DNA from: Chryseobacterium sp. G0186
GTDB lineage: Bacteria; Bacteroidota; Bacteroidia; Flavobacteriales; Weeksellaceae
Length of the DNA: 64,000 bases
Assembly (NCBI RefSeq): GCF_003815675.1
Contig: NZ_CP033918.1
Span: 2,976,001-3,040,000, forward strand
Direction of reading: 5' to 3'
The number at the start of each line of letters is the position of its first letter. Position 1 is the stretch's first letter. A model generated the notes under the pieces. It searched no databases, was not told where the DNA came from, and saw nothing but the letters and a program-made list of their open reading frames with translations. The translations under genes and the position numbers were made by a program. Of the stretch, positions 8,464-17,962 are shown piece after piece.

Positions 8464-9549
8464 TTAGTAGTTTTCTTCTTCTCCCTTCATTTTTTCTGCA
8501 TTCTCTGCCATGATTACGGCGTCTATCATTTCTGAAATATCTCCGTTCATGTAGGCATCCAGATTATACATAGATTTGTTGATTCTGTGATCTGTAACCC
8601 TTCCCTGTGGATAATTGTAGGTTTTAATCTTTGCAGAACGGTCACCTGTAGAAACCATCGACTTACGTTGTGCAGCGATATCTCCCTGTACTTTTTGTAA
8701 TTCAATGTCGTATAGTTTTGTTCTTAGCATTTCCATTGCCAACTCACGGTTTGCTAACTGAGAACGGGCCTGCTGACAAACTACAACAAGTCCTGACGGC
8801 TTGTGGGTAAGCTGAACTTTAGTTTCAACCTTGTTTACGTTCTGACCTCCTGCTCCTCCTGAACGTGAAGTCTGCATTTCGATATCTGCAGGATTTAATT
8901 CAAAGTCTACTTCTTCAGCTTCCGGTAGTACAGCAATGGTGATTGCTGAAGTGTGAACTCTACCCTGCGATTCTGTTTCCGGTACACGCTGTACACGGTG
9001 AACTCCGGATTCAAACTTCATCACTCCGTAAACGCCCTCTCCTTCTACTTTCATGATCAATTCCTTATAACCTTTTGCAGCTTCATTGGAATCTGTTACT
9101 TCATGTCTCCAACCTTTTGTTTTGAAGTACATGGTATACATTCTGTAGACATCTTCTACAAAAATCGCAGCTTCATCACCTCCGGTTCCGGCACGTAGTT
9201 CCACAATAACGTTTTTGTCATCTGCAGGGTCTTTAGGAATCAATAGAACTTTAAGCTCTTCTTCCAAGCCAGGAATTCTGGATTGTGCTTCCAGTTTTTC
9301 TTCTTTAGCCAGATCTACCAGGTCTCTGTCTGATCCGTCAGCAATGATTTCATCAGACTCAGCAATGCTGTCTAAAGCTCCTTTATACTGATCGTAAACT
9401 CTAACAATTTTCCCCAGATCACTATATTCTTTGTTCAAAGAAGAATATCTTTTTTGGTCTGAAATGACATCAGGCTGTATAATAAGGTCTGCAACCTCAT
9501 TATATCTTTGTTTTATAGCTTCTAATTTTGGAATTAATGATTTAGACAT
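8464..9549 (-). CDS. prfA: Peptide chain release factor 1
   Basis: RF1 recognises UAA and UAG and triggers peptide release on the ribosome. The 361-aa protein has the full family length. The GGQ catalytic motif is at 234-236 inside [16 protein letters not shown]. The codon-reading tripeptide of RF1 (PxT) is PET at 190-192 in [12 protein letters not shown], which separates it from RF2. The conserved HTSAIT segment follows. It is transcribed alone, with a TATCTTTG box about 20 bp before the ATG and a terminator after the stop. Confidence 0.97.
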   Translation of the reverse strand: MSKSLIPKLEAIKQRYNEVADLIIQPDVISDQKRYSSLNKEYSDLGKIVRVYDQYKGALDSIAESDEIIADGSDRDLVDLAKEEKLEAQSRIPGLEEELKVLLIPKDPADDKNVIVELRAGTGGDEAAIFVEDVYRMYTMYFKTKGWRHEVTDSNEAAKGYKELIMKVEGEGVYGVMKFESGVHRVQRVPETESQGRVHTSAITIAVLPEAEEVDFELNPADIEMQTSRSGGAGGQNVNKVETKVQLTHKPSGLVVVCQQARSQLANRELAMEMLRTKLYDIELQKVQGDIAAQRKSMVSTGDRSAKIKTYNYPQGRVTDHRINKSMYNLDAYMNGDISEMIDAVIMAENAEKMKGEEENY

Positions 9550-9568
9550 TGTAGAATTTTTGTGGGGG

Positions 9569-9576
9569 CAAAGATA
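9569..9576 (-). promoter_or_regulatory. -7 box of prfA
   Basis: TATCTTTG on the minus strand lies 20 bp before the prfA ATG and matches TAnnTTTG. No well-spaced TTG is visible. Confidence 0.55.
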
Positions 9577-9683
9577 AGGATTATTAATTCAAAATTAAAG
9601 TATAAATTTTTGAGCATGAGGGATAAAACTGCAAAAAGTTAAATTTATGAGTCTGTTTGTTTACTTTTTCTTTGATTAAAATG

Positions 9684-10979
9684 TTATCTCCTGGAAAGTC
9701 TTCGGTCAATTAAGTATAAAATAAGTCCTACCGCTACAATGCCCAGCCCTATCAAACTTTCTTTAGGGTTATGGATCAATGTAAAGTAGAGAATATACCC
9801 ACTGAACAGTAAAAAAACGGTTGGAAAAATGTAAAAAGCATTGGATTTAAATATTTTTCGATCCTTCTTTTTAAGAAAATATACGGTAGAAATCGCCAAA
9901 CTAGCGAACAATTGAAGTATAAAAGCAGTATACACAAAGATTTCTTTAAAGCTTCCGGTTAAAATAATCACGGTAGCAATCACAGCATGGGCAAAAATAG
10001 CTCTTACAGGAATTACTTTTTTATTCCCTACTGAAAGGGGCTTCCAAATATAGCTGTCTTTTGCAAAAGCCTGGGTAAGCCTTGATCCTACCCACAAATA
10101 ACCACTGATGGTTGCAATGAGCTGTAATGCAATAAAGATATTGACCATCTTACCAAAGGAAGATCCCAGCATATTGATGGCGGCCTCACCCATTACATCT
10201 TCTTTTCCTGCCAATTGGCTTACCGGAGCATGTTTCAGCATGATATAATTTACGAGGATATAGCTTATGGTGACAAAGACCGTTCCTATAATCAGGGATT
10301 TGGGAAGGTTTTTTTGAACATCTTTTATTTCACCGGCAATATAGGAAGCAGAGTTCCATCCGGTATAGGAATAGGTAACGAAGACCAGTGAAGTAGCAAA
10401 GGCTGGAAGCATGATCTCGTTCTGCCAACTGTCACTAAAATTCAGGCTGTTTCCGGTATCAGATGATCCTGAAAGGACAACTCCTAAAATGACCAGCACA
10501 ATAATAAAGGCTACTTTAATGAACGTAAAGAAATTATGAAACCTACTTGAGGTCTTTAAACTGAATGAGAGGCTAATGGCTACCAAAAAAATAGCTGCAA
10601 TGGCAAAAATATTCCCAAATGAAAAATCAAATACAGAAAGATATTTCGACATAGCCAATGCTGCCAAAGCAACGGGTGAAGAGAATCCGATGATTAAGGA
10701 AATCCAGCTGATTAAATATCCAAACAACGGATGATAGGTTTCTTTAAGATAAATAAAATCTCCACCGTTTCCCTTGAAATGGGACCCTAATTCAGCATAG
10801 CAAAAAGCCCCGAACAGGGCTAAAATTCCACCGATACTCCATAACAGGAAAATACTATAGGTATTGGTAATATCGGATAGCTGGAATCCCAGGGTAGTAA
10901 AAATCCCGGTTCCTATCATATTGGAAACTACGATGGCAGCAGCTGTTTTCCAGCCTATCTTATGTGAAGCAGTGCTCAT
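9684..10979 (-). CDS. APC-superfamily amino-acid permease
   Basis: Protein of 431 aa with about 12 hydrophobic helices, the usual APC layout. The first helix carries the family signature GWKTAAAIVVSNMIGTGIFTT, whose GxGIF-like loop binds the amino-acid backbone. It starts 6 bp after the stop of the TonB-dependent receptor gene, so the two are co-transcribed. Both lie behind a SAM-I riboswitch. By inference it carries methionine, another sulfur compound or a methionine-containing peptide product across the inner membrane; the sequence alone does not give the substrate. Confidence 0.87.
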   Translation of the reverse strand: MSTASHKIGWKTAAAIVVSNMIGTGIFTTLGFQLSDITNTYSIFLLWSIGGILALFGAFCYAELGSHFKGNGGDFIYLKETYHPLFGYLISWISLIIGFSSPVALAALAMSKYLSVFDFSFGNIFAIAAIFLVAISLSFSLKTSSRFHNFFTFIKVAFIIVLVILGVVLSGSSDTGNSLNFSDSWQNEIMLPAFATSLVFVTYSYTGWNSASYIAGEIKDVQKNLPKSLIIGTVFVTISYILVNYIMLKHAPVSQLAGKEDVMGEAAINMLGSSFGKMVNIFIALQLIATISGYLWVGSRLTQAFAKDSYIWKPLSVGNKKVIPVRAIFAHAVIATVIILTGSFKEIFVYTAFILQLFASLAISTVYFLKKKDRKIFKSNAFYIFPTVFLLFSGYILYFTLIHNPKESLIGLGIVAVGLILYLIDRRLSRR

Positions 10980-10985
10980 TAATGA

Positions 10986-13430
10986 TTAAAAGTTAAAATT
11001 AAGTCTTCCGAAGAAATAGCTTCCCAATGTTCCCATTTGTACCGGCGCATATTTGAATACTCCATAGTATGAATTTTTATAGACCTGAAGATCAGGGAAA
11101 ACATCCAATACGTTATTAGCCCCTACGGTAAAGTTGATATTTTTTGTAATATCATACCCTACACTGACGTCAGTGACTACCTTTGGCGAGAATTCCTGAA
11201 CTTCTCCAAAAGGGAAACCATCTCTTATGACTTTACCAAAATAGGTATTTCTCACGAGAAAATTGAACTTCCCTATTCCATAGCTCAGACCTAATGAAGC
11301 TTTTGTCTTTGGTGACAGGCTTTCTATAATATTGATCTGATCCGGCCCAAAGTATTGCTCTCTTGGGGTACTTATATTTTCAGGAAAATGAAAGTCTGTG
11401 ATCTTGGTTTCGGTATAGTTTCCGGCAAGGTTGATGTTAAGGTTTCCTCCGCCCAGTTTCCAATCGTAAGAAACAACAACGTCTACCCCTTTGGTTTCCG
11501 TGTCTATGGCATTGGCAAAAAAGCGACCGCTTTCTACCTCATTTCCTTTGCCTACTACATTGGGATCTGATAGGTTTGGATCTGTAATATTTCCGGTAAT
11601 TACGATTCTGTCTTTAACTTTAATAATATAACCATCGACTGTAATGAACAGGCCTTTTACCGGTTTCAGGGTAAATCCTGCACTTCCGTTAACTGAAGTT
11701 TCCTGTTTTAAGCGATCGAATTTAAGAACCTCAGCGGCTTTACTATCATTTCTGAAAATTCCCTTGGTAACAATCGTTAACCCTGTTGTGGAAATATCTG
11801 CGTAGGAATTATTAAAATACTGTTGTTGAAGTGATGGTGCTCTAAATCCTGTTCCCACTGCAGCTCTTATGGCGTAATTTTTCACAAACTCATACCTTAC
11901 TGCCAGTTTCCCGTTCAGGCTGTTTCCGAAATCTGAATAGTTTTCAAATCTCGCTGCCAGATCTATATTCAATTTTTTATCTAAATCGTAGGAAACATCT
12001 GCATACACAGCTGTAGAATGTCTGTCTTTCTTCAACACATTACGAGGGGAAAAGCCAATAAAAGATTGTGATCCGCCAGCTCCTATCACTGTGGAACCAT
12101 CTGCAGCTATATTTCCATTCACATCATATTGTGCATAGGAAGCCTCATCTCCGGCCTTAATCTGATACTGTTCAAATCTGAACTCTCCACCAAATGCGAC
12201 ATTGAAACGGTTTATATTTTTAGAAACATCAAGATTAATGGTGTTTTGCAGAAAACTATGTGCCCCGGCATAAAAGCTTGTGGGCGATTTTGCTCCTAGT
12301 GAAGCATTATTGGTATTGCTAATGTTATAATTGAAAGTGTTGCTCCCAAAGGTGTTACTCAGATCAATCAACCAATTGTTTACATTATATTTTGCTCCTA
12401 CAGCATAGGAAACATCATAAATCTGAGATCCTAATACAGCCTGAAAGCCATTGGGATAGATGGATGAAACTACATTGGATGTTTCACTGGGAAGCCTCCT
12501 GAAACCATATCCTTTTCCTTCTTTAATACTGAATCCTCCAAAGGAATAAATCTTAAAGTTATCATTAAGGGGGTATTCTGAATTGAAGAACAGCTGTCCT
12601 TGTCTTATCTGAGCATCTCCGATCTGAAAATTGAAATCATCTCTTGTTAATCCTCTCGCTCTGATTATATCGTCATCATTTTTTCTGGCAATGTCCGGAT
12701 TATCAGCAAATTCATAAGCGAAATTATTTCCGAAGATATCAAGATCATGATTTTGGGTTCTTGTTGTTTTCCCTCTGTGGCTTAATTGAAGAGAAAGGTT
12801 AATATAACTGTCTGTTTTTCCCAGGGAAGTTCCGTAATTGGCTCCTGCCTGGTAGGTATCTCCGTCATTTCTTCCACTTAGTCCATAGGTGATGCTGGCT
12901 GAAGCTCCGGTATTTTTTTTAAGGATAATGTTAATTACCCCTGCGATCGCATCTGAACCATATTGGGCGGCAGCACCATCCCTTAAAACTTCTATTTTCT
13001 CTATTCCGATGATAGGAATCGTACTTAAATCTGTTCCCACAGAACCATTTCCTACGGTATTCTGATAATTTACCAAGGATGTCGTATGTCTTCTTTTTCC
13101 ATTGACTAATACCAGCACCTGATCTGGTCCCATTCCTCTTAATGTTACAGGATCAATATGCTCTGTACCATCAGACGCAGATTGTCTCACGGAATTAAAG
13201 GACGGAATTACATAGTTCAGGAGATCCTGAGCCGTCATTTGTGGTGATGATCTTTGAATTTTATCAATATTGATCACATCTACAGGAACCGGTGTATCCA
13301 GTTTCGTCCTTTTCCCATTACGGTTTCCAACGATGATGATATCTTCGATTTGTTTTCCTTTTTCTTCCTGTTCCTGGGCCGCTGCCAAAATTGTCCCAAG
13401 CAGTAATACAGCTATACTGAGTTTTTTCAT
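10986..13430 (-). CDS. TonB-dependent outer-membrane receptor
   Basis: Protein of 814 aa with a signal peptide (MKKLSIAVLLLGTILAAA) and, shortly after, a plug domain containing VTLRGMGPDQVLVLVNGKR and the plug-end motif YGSDAIAGVINIILKK. A 22-strand barrel follows, ending in the aromatic C-terminus FFGRLNFNF. There is no carboxypeptidase-like N-terminal extension and no SusD partner nearby, so it is not a typical SusC. The first gene of a two-gene operon with the APC permease, it has a 5' leader of about 200 nt that contains a SAM-I riboswitch. This makes a methionine-related ligand likely, rather than a siderophore or glycan. Confidence 0.93.
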   Translation of the reverse strand: MKKLSIAVLLLGTILAAAQEQEEKGKQIEDIIIVGNRNGKRTKLDTPVPVDVINIDKIQRSSPQMTAQDLLNYVIPSFNSVRQSASDGTEHIDPVTLRGMGPDQVLVLVNGKRRHTTSLVNYQNTVGNGSVGTDLSTIPIIGIEKIEVLRDGAAAQYGSDAIAGVINIILKKNTGASASITYGLSGRNDGDTYQAGANYGTSLGKTDSYINLSLQLSHRGKTTRTQNHDLDIFGNNFAYEFADNPDIARKNDDDIIRARGLTRDDFNFQIGDAQIRQGQLFFNSEYPLNDNFKIYSFGGFSIKEGKGYGFRRLPSETSNVVSSIYPNGFQAVLGSQIYDVSYAVGAKYNVNNWLIDLSNTFGSNTFNYNISNTNNASLGAKSPTSFYAGAHSFLQNTINLDVSKNINRFNVAFGGEFRFEQYQIKAGDEASYAQYDVNGNIAADGSTVIGAGGSQSFIGFSPRNVLKKDRHSTAVYADVSYDLDKKLNIDLAARFENYSDFGNSLNGKLAVRYEFVKNYAIRAAVGTGFRAPSLQQQYFNNSYADISTTGLTIVTKGIFRNDSKAAEVLKFDRLKQETSVNGSAGFTLKPVKGLFITVDGYIIKVKDRIVITGNITDPNLSDPNVVGKGNEVESGRFFANAIDTETKGVDVVVSYDWKLGGGNLNINLAGNYTETKITDFHFPENISTPREQYFGPDQINIIESLSPKTKASLGLSYGIGKFNFLVRNTYFGKVIRDGFPFGEVQEFSPKVVTDVSVGYDITKNINFTVGANNVLDVFPDLQVYKNSYYGVFKYAPVQMGTLGSYFFGRLNFNF

Positions 13431-13524
13431 CTTTATTCTTGCCTTAATAATAAATATATTCCACGGGGTTTTCCGCAGAGATACAAGACTTCAAGAAATG
13501 GAATTCATATAAGAATATTGACTT

Positions 13525-13630
13525 CACTTATCTCCCCCATCGGGTTGGAATTAGCACCTTTACACTTTTAGGATTGTGCAGGTTGCTAAGGTTTCTTTGG
13601 GCCAAATCCCTCCACCTTTCTTGATAAATC
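13525..13630 (-). promoter_or_regulatory. SAM-I riboswitch (S box)
   Basis: On the minus strand the leader of the receptor gene shows the S-box core in order: TTATCAAGAAAGGTGGAGGG (P1 and P2 side), TTTGGCCC, AAACCTTAGCAACC, AAGGTGCTAATTCCA, and the closing GGGGGAGATAAG. P1 pairs TTATC with GATAA. S-box RNAs bind S-adenosylmethionine and shut off methionine synthesis and uptake genes. The following stretch before the ATG contains ATTCCA and TGGAAT, which could form part of the expression platform, but I see no clear terminator there, so control may be translational. Confidence 0.92.
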
Positions 13631-13635
13631 TATTG

Positions 13636-13665
13636 CAAAGGTAGACTAATTTTTGAAATATGCAA
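13636..13665 (-). promoter_or_regulatory. Promoter of the riboswitch-controlled operon
   Basis: On the minus strand TTG (13663-13665), a 19-bp spacer and TACCTTTG (13636-13643) lie directly before the riboswitch. Confidence 0.75.
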
Positions 13666-13694
13666 AAAAAAAGGAAACGGCAGCCCGCCCATAA

Positions 13695-13729
13695 AAAAGC
13701 AAATTCGCGTGGTCTGCAAATTTGCCTTT
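13695..13729 (-). terminator. Terminator of the GH13 gene
   Basis: On the minus strand GCAAATT pairs with AATTTGC across a GC-containing loop, followed by T6. It lies 10 bp after the stop of the glycosidase gene. Confidence 0.65.
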
Positions 13730-13734
13730 TCTGT

Positions 13735-16569
13735 CTATTTAACAATCATCTTTTGTATCGCAACTCCCGTGTCTGATTTCAGATGAACAAGATAGGTTCC
13801 TGCCGGATAATTGACCTTTAAACTGTGGGTTCCGCTTTCTTTGCCCAGCTTGATTGAGTCCAGCTTTTTGCCACTTCTGTCAAAGACTGTAATTTCTCCG
13901 TTTTTAGCTTTGTTAAAAATAAACGCAGCAAAACCATTCTTTATCGGATTATCTGCAATCTGAAGAGATAACTTATGAGCAGCATTTACATCTGTTGTTG
14001 ATAAAGCTCCTGCATAGTTTCCAAAAATCCTGAATTCTCCCGGCTGTAATGTAATTGGATCTGTTGTAGAAGCAATATTGACTATGCTTTCATCCATCAG
14101 GTTCTGCCATTGTCCTGCATAGGGGAAGTAAGGAACAACGTTTTGTGCCGAAGTGCTATAATTGGCCAATACCACTGCATTTTTCATTCCATTGATAGTA
14201 TCGTCATACAGATAGATTCTTGTAATCAATCCATTGGGATCATTGGCAAGGTTATTTGATTCAATGCTGTATGTTTTGGATTTAAAGACCTGGTGAGAGT
14301 TTCTAATATTAATTATTTTAGCCCAGGTATCATACACTGCCTTTCTGTTTGCGTCGGTATCATATCCTAAAGTAAAAGCAACAGGCTTTTCATCTGTTCT
14401 GCATCCGCTATTGATCGTTCCATCCGCACATCTGTTGATGCTGAATTCATAGCCCAATTCTCCAAACTGCCAGATCATTTTAGGACCGGGAATGGTAAAG
14501 AACGTTGCTCCAAAAGTTTTCATTCTTTCAAGAGCTGTAGTAAGATTCTTCACACTGTAGTTTCCGTTCACAGCACCATAGGCAAGGTTTTTAAACATTA
14601 ATCTCTCCTCATCATGGCTTTCTCCATAGCCAACGGCACGCATATTCGTAAAACCGTGAAGACTGTGATTCATGCGATCATAATTACTGTTTTCATTATA
14701 CCCCATTGTATTTTGATTATAAGGATCTGTCTGTTTATTCCAAAGCATTACACCCTTTCCCTCTGCAACTTTATAATTTGCCCATTGCTGCTCTTCTGCA
14801 TCAGTTCCCAAATGCTCAAATATCATATAGGAATTTGGGTCCAAAGCCCATTGTCTGTCTGCATAATGTTTCATAATATCCACTCGGTCCTGCTGATAAG
14901 CATTGGTACAGGTTTCATCATTTTCTGAACAGTTTTGTGTAAATCCTTTTGTTAAATCCCAACGAAATCCATCTATGTGATATTCTGTAAGCCATTGCTC
15001 AAGACATCTTTCAACGTAATATTGCGTTGAAGCACTGGTATGGTTAAAATCATTGAAGACATTATAAGAATGCTTCGGAACCTGATTAAAGTAAGGATTG
15101 TTGGATGCAACATCTCCATAGCCATCTCCGTCAGGGTCTACATTCCAAAGTCTTACCAATGGTGAACGTCCCGTCGCATGATTAAATGCCACATCCAAAA
15201 TAACAGCAATCCCATTTTGGTGGCACAGGTCTACAAATTCCTTGAACTTTTCGGGAGTTCCATAGGCCTTGTCCAGTGCATAATGGAAAGAAGTATTGTA
15301 TCCCCATGAAAGATTTCCGTCAAATTCCATGATCGGAAGTAGCTCTATGGCGTTGATCTTTAGATTTTTTAAATAAGAAATCTTATTGATGAGTGACTGC
15401 CAGTTTTTCTCCTGAGTAAAATCTCTCAATAGCAATTCATAAACCACAAGATCTTCCTTTGCCGGTCTCTGAAAATTGGTTACCTGCCAATTGTAAGCTG
15501 TCTGCCCAGTTTTGAATGTTGAAACCTCAAAGTCCTGTCCAGCCGGAAATATAGGTAAGTTAGGGTACGTTGAAGCTGAAATCCACTGATCGTCATAAGA
15601 TGATAAGATCTGTGAAGAATAAGAATCTGCTACTTTCTTCAGATCATTTGTCCTGTATTGGAATGAATACAATTGTTGCGGACTCAATCCGTTTAGCTCA
15701 ATCCAGTAAAGATCAGGATTTGCAGTATCTCTTTTCATTAAATAAGCATCATTCACGCTCCAGTTATTAAAACTTCCAATAACGTGAACAAAGTTTTTAT
15801 GAGGAGCATACAGGGCAAGTCCTACTTTAGTCTGATCTGTCGGATGATAATTAATCCCTTGTCTTATCCAGTTTGGAATGATTTCAGAAACTACATTTCG
15901 GGGAACCTGAAGAATAAAAGTGGCACTTTTGGAATTGGTCCCATCAGTGGAAATCAGTTCCATGGCTGCATCCTGTGTAACGGTATAATTGTAAGTATAG
16001 GACTGTGATGGTGCAGATGCAGCATTGACAACCGTACCGTTGGCCTTAAGCTGAAAGGTTGCATTTACATTTGTTGTAGCAGTAATATTGATAGAATTTC
16101 CTACCGGCACCGAGGTCAGACTATTTGCAGCTGGATTCGTCAAGTTTAGATTCAAGGTACCTACATTTACAAAAATATCGGGTGAAGTCTGATGTGATCC
16201 TGTTTTATCCTTTAGTAAAAATCCAAATCTGCCGATTCCCGTTCTGCCGAAAAAAGCAGTCGGAGTGAGTGTTAGAGTATAGGAATCCGTTGCAGCGTTG
16301 TAATTTAGCTTATTCAGATCACTGGAGTTGTTCCAGCTTCCATTAGAGGGACAATTCTGGCTATTCTGATAATTGGTATCAAAAGACCATGACCAGATAT
16401 AAACAGCATTGTTTGAGACGCCCCATGCCGATTCATCAATCTGATTTCCGGGAACAGTGAGGGTAATCGCATCTGTTTCATTGAATGGATTGGGCGAAAT
16501 TGTATAATTGATTTGCCCAAAAACAAACCCTGCAATCAGCAGAAAAACAACGGAATAAAACTTTTTCAT
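13735..16569 (-). CDS. Secreted GH13 (alpha-amylase family) enzyme with T9SS sorting domain
   Basis: GH13 enzymes act on alpha-glucans. After a signal peptide (1-18) come one or two beta-domains (19-225) and a CBM48/E-set-like module (about 250-315, with VIGSFNNWS). The catalytic barrel has region I DVAFNHAT (459-466), region II GFRWDLTKG with nucleophile Asp538, region III FEHLG with acid/base Glu585, and region IV GESHDEE with His652-Asp653. The last ~75 residues (EITVFDRSGKK... to AIQKMIVK) are a type A T9SS C-terminal domain, so the protein is exported through the outer membrane. Fold order suggests pullulanase or branching-like architecture; the exact specificity is unclear. Confidence 0.92.
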   Translation of the reverse strand: MKKFYSVVFLLIAGFVFGQINYTISPNPFNETDAITLTVPGNQIDESAWGVSNNAVYIWSWSFDTNYQNSQNCPSNGSWNNSSDLNKLNYNAATDSYTLTLTPTAFFGRTGIGRFGFLLKDKTGSHQTSPDIFVNVGTLNLNLTNPAANSLTSVPVGNSINITATTNVNATFQLKANGTVVNAASAPSQSYTYNYTVTQDAAMELISTDGTNSKSATFILQVPRNVVSEIIPNWIRQGINYHPTDQTKVGLALYAPHKNFVHVIGSFNNWSVNDAYLMKRDTANPDLYWIELNGLSPQQLYSFQYRTNDLKKVADSYSSQILSSYDDQWISASTYPNLPIFPAGQDFEVSTFKTGQTAYNWQVTNFQRPAKEDLVVYELLLRDFTQEKNWQSLINKISYLKNLKINAIELLPIMEFDGNLSWGYNTSFHYALDKAYGTPEKFKEFVDLCHQNGIAVILDVAFNHATGRSPLVRLWNVDPDGDGYGDVASNNPYFNQVPKHSYNVFNDFNHTSASTQYYVERCLEQWLTEYHIDGFRWDLTKGFTQNCSENDETCTNAYQQDRVDIMKHYADRQWALDPNSYMIFEHLGTDAEEQQWANYKVAEGKGVMLWNKQTDPYNQNTMGYNENSNYDRMNHSLHGFTNMRAVGYGESHDEERLMFKNLAYGAVNGNYSVKNLTTALERMKTFGATFFTIPGPKMIWQFGELGYEFSINRCADGTINSGCRTDEKPVAFTLGYDTDANRKAVYDTWAKIINIRNSHQVFKSKTYSIESNNLANDPNGLITRIYLYDDTINGMKNAVVLANYSTSAQNVVPYFPYAGQWQNLMDESIVNIASTTDPITLQPGEFRIFGNYAGALSTTDVNAAHKLSLQIADNPIKNGFAAFIFNKAKNGEITVFDRSGKKLDSIKLGKESGTHSLKVNYPAGTYLVHLKSDTGVAIQKMIVK

Positions 16570-16669
16570 GTCTTTATTTTTATCGAATATAATATTAATT
16601 TTCTTTCATGTTGATGATTTTCATTCCGATTTCTTCAAATAGCTCAGGTTTTAACAGGAATTGAATTCA

Positions 16670-16701
16670 AAAAAAGACCCATGAAAAATTTCATGAGCCT
16701 T
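16670..16701 (-). terminator. Terminator of the FISUMP-like gene
   Basis: On the minus strand GGCTCATGA and TCATGGGTC pair over 9 bp with two G-U wobbles, then T8. It separates the gene from the downstream GH13 gene. Confidence 0.75.
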
Positions 16702-16764
16702 CAATAAAAGTAATTGTAATGAACTTTTTTTATCTAACTAAACTTTATAGATTATGAAAAACGA

Positions 16765-17817
16765 CTAATTCTTCATAATTTTTTTAAAAACGGATTGACC
16801 ATTCTTCAATTTTAATTCTATCATATATAATCCTTGGGAAAGCCCGTTCATATTAATCTGATTATCTGAGAACGGTACAGTTATGATTTGTCCTACAGCA
16901 TTCACAACTTTTACCTGCTCAACTCCGGAGTTAGCTTTGACCATAAGGATTCCGTTTGTAGGATTGGGATAAACCTCAGTAGCTGAACGATTTTTATTGT
17001 TTTCTGATGTACCTAATCCGGAAGTTGTTTTAATACATCTTACTGATGACCCCTGCCACTTTGGTGCTCCCGCAGAAGCATTGGAAATTGTAGTTCCTAT
17101 AAACAAATATTTCCCACCTATTCCTGTAGCGTCAGAACTCCAGTAATATCCTTTCTGCCCTGCAAATGTTAATCCTCCATCTGAGCTTCTGAATCCTGCC
17201 ATCGGTAATTTTAAACTTCCCTCAAAAGCTTTTGTAGGGCTTGTAATCCCTTCAATTGGGATAATAGTTGCCCAATCTGCCTGAGTAGGGAGTCTCCATT
17301 CTGAACCTATAGCTTTGCAAGGATCCATACCTTCAGTTTCTGTTATTTCAGCCTGGTTAGATGCCAACCATTTATCATTAGCCCCATTCGTTAACCACCA
17401 AGCTGGTGATCCTGTAATAAAGCCGCTTACCCCCTGTAGTCCTTTGGGTGAATTTACAGCAGGAGCTGATGTAGTAGAAGAATTTCTCAGCTGATGTCCA
17501 TCATCCCATCTTCCCCATTGAAACAGATCTCCATAGGACTCTGTATCACCTATTGCATTGGCAACCCTTAGGCTTCCAAGATTTTGTCTAAGCCAGATTT
17601 TTCCGTCCCCTCCACGTACCGTCGTATAAGTTACGGGTTGTCCCTGATAGGTAAATGTAACACAACCCACATCTCCTACATTATTTCCAGGATCTGTATT
17701 ATTACACCCTTGTGGGATCCCTGCACCTTGCTGTGCATACAATATATTTCCTGCCATGAGTATTAATATTATCCCCACTCTCAGTTTTCTTACTGCAAAA
17801 TATAAACCTCCAATCAT
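16765..17817 (-). CDS. Secreted FISUMP-like protein with T9SS sorting domain
   Basis: Protein of 350 aa with an N-terminal export segment (VGIILILMAGNILYA). The central part has the features of the Fibrobacter succinogenes major-paralogous domain: DGKIWLRQNLG, YGDLFQWGRWDDGHQ, EWRLPTQADW and the closing SSVRCIK. The last ~70 residues (EVYPNPTNGILMVK... VFKKIMKN) are a type A T9SS sorting domain, so the protein is probably surface-attached or released. Function unknown; such domains are often in adhesive or carbohydrate-related surface proteins. The gene is divergent from an AraC-type regulator and shares a short promoter region with it. Confidence 0.85.
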   Translation of the reverse strand: MIGGLYFAVRKLRVGIILILMAGNILYAQQGAGIPQGCNNTDPGNNVGDVGCVTFTYQGQPVTYTTVRGGDGKIWLRQNLGSLRVANAIGDTESYGDLFQWGRWDDGHQLRNSSTTSAPAVNSPKGLQGVSGFITGSPAWWLTNGANDKWLASNQAEITETEGMDPCKAIGSEWRLPTQADWATIIPIEGITSPTKAFEGSLKLPMAGFRSSDGGLTFAGQKGYYWSSDATGIGGKYLFIGTTISNASAGAPKWQGSSVRCIKTTSGLGTSENNKNRSATEVYPNPTNGILMVKANSGVEQVKVVNAVGQIITVPFSDNQINMNGLSQGLYMIELKLKNGQSVFKKIMKN

Positions 17818-17849
17818 AAATATTATTTTTAATTATTCTAAATTTAATT

Positions 17850-17867
17850 TAATTTTGCGCAAAAGTA
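17850..17867. promoter_or_regulatory. Overlapping divergent -7 boxes on a TTTTGCGCAAAA palindrome
   Basis: TAATTTTG (17850-17857, plus) and TACTTTTG (17860-17867 read on the minus strand) are two TAnnTTTG boxes pointing away from each other. Together they form TAATTTTGCGCAAAAGTA, whose core TTTTGCGCAAAA is palindromic. They would drive the AraC gene and the FISUMP-like gene. Polymerases on the two sides would compete. Confidence 0.55.
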
Positions 17868-17962
17868 CTCCTCGTAATTAACTCCGGGTTATCATTTCCC
17901 AACTTTTAGTTATCCTATTGAGGGCTTACTTTAAGTTGTACCCTAACTGTAAATTTTCTTGT

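Noticed and set aside
13560..13745. 61-codon minus-strand frame
   Set aside because: It covers the SAM-I riboswitch, the promoter and a terminator; it is RNA, not protein.
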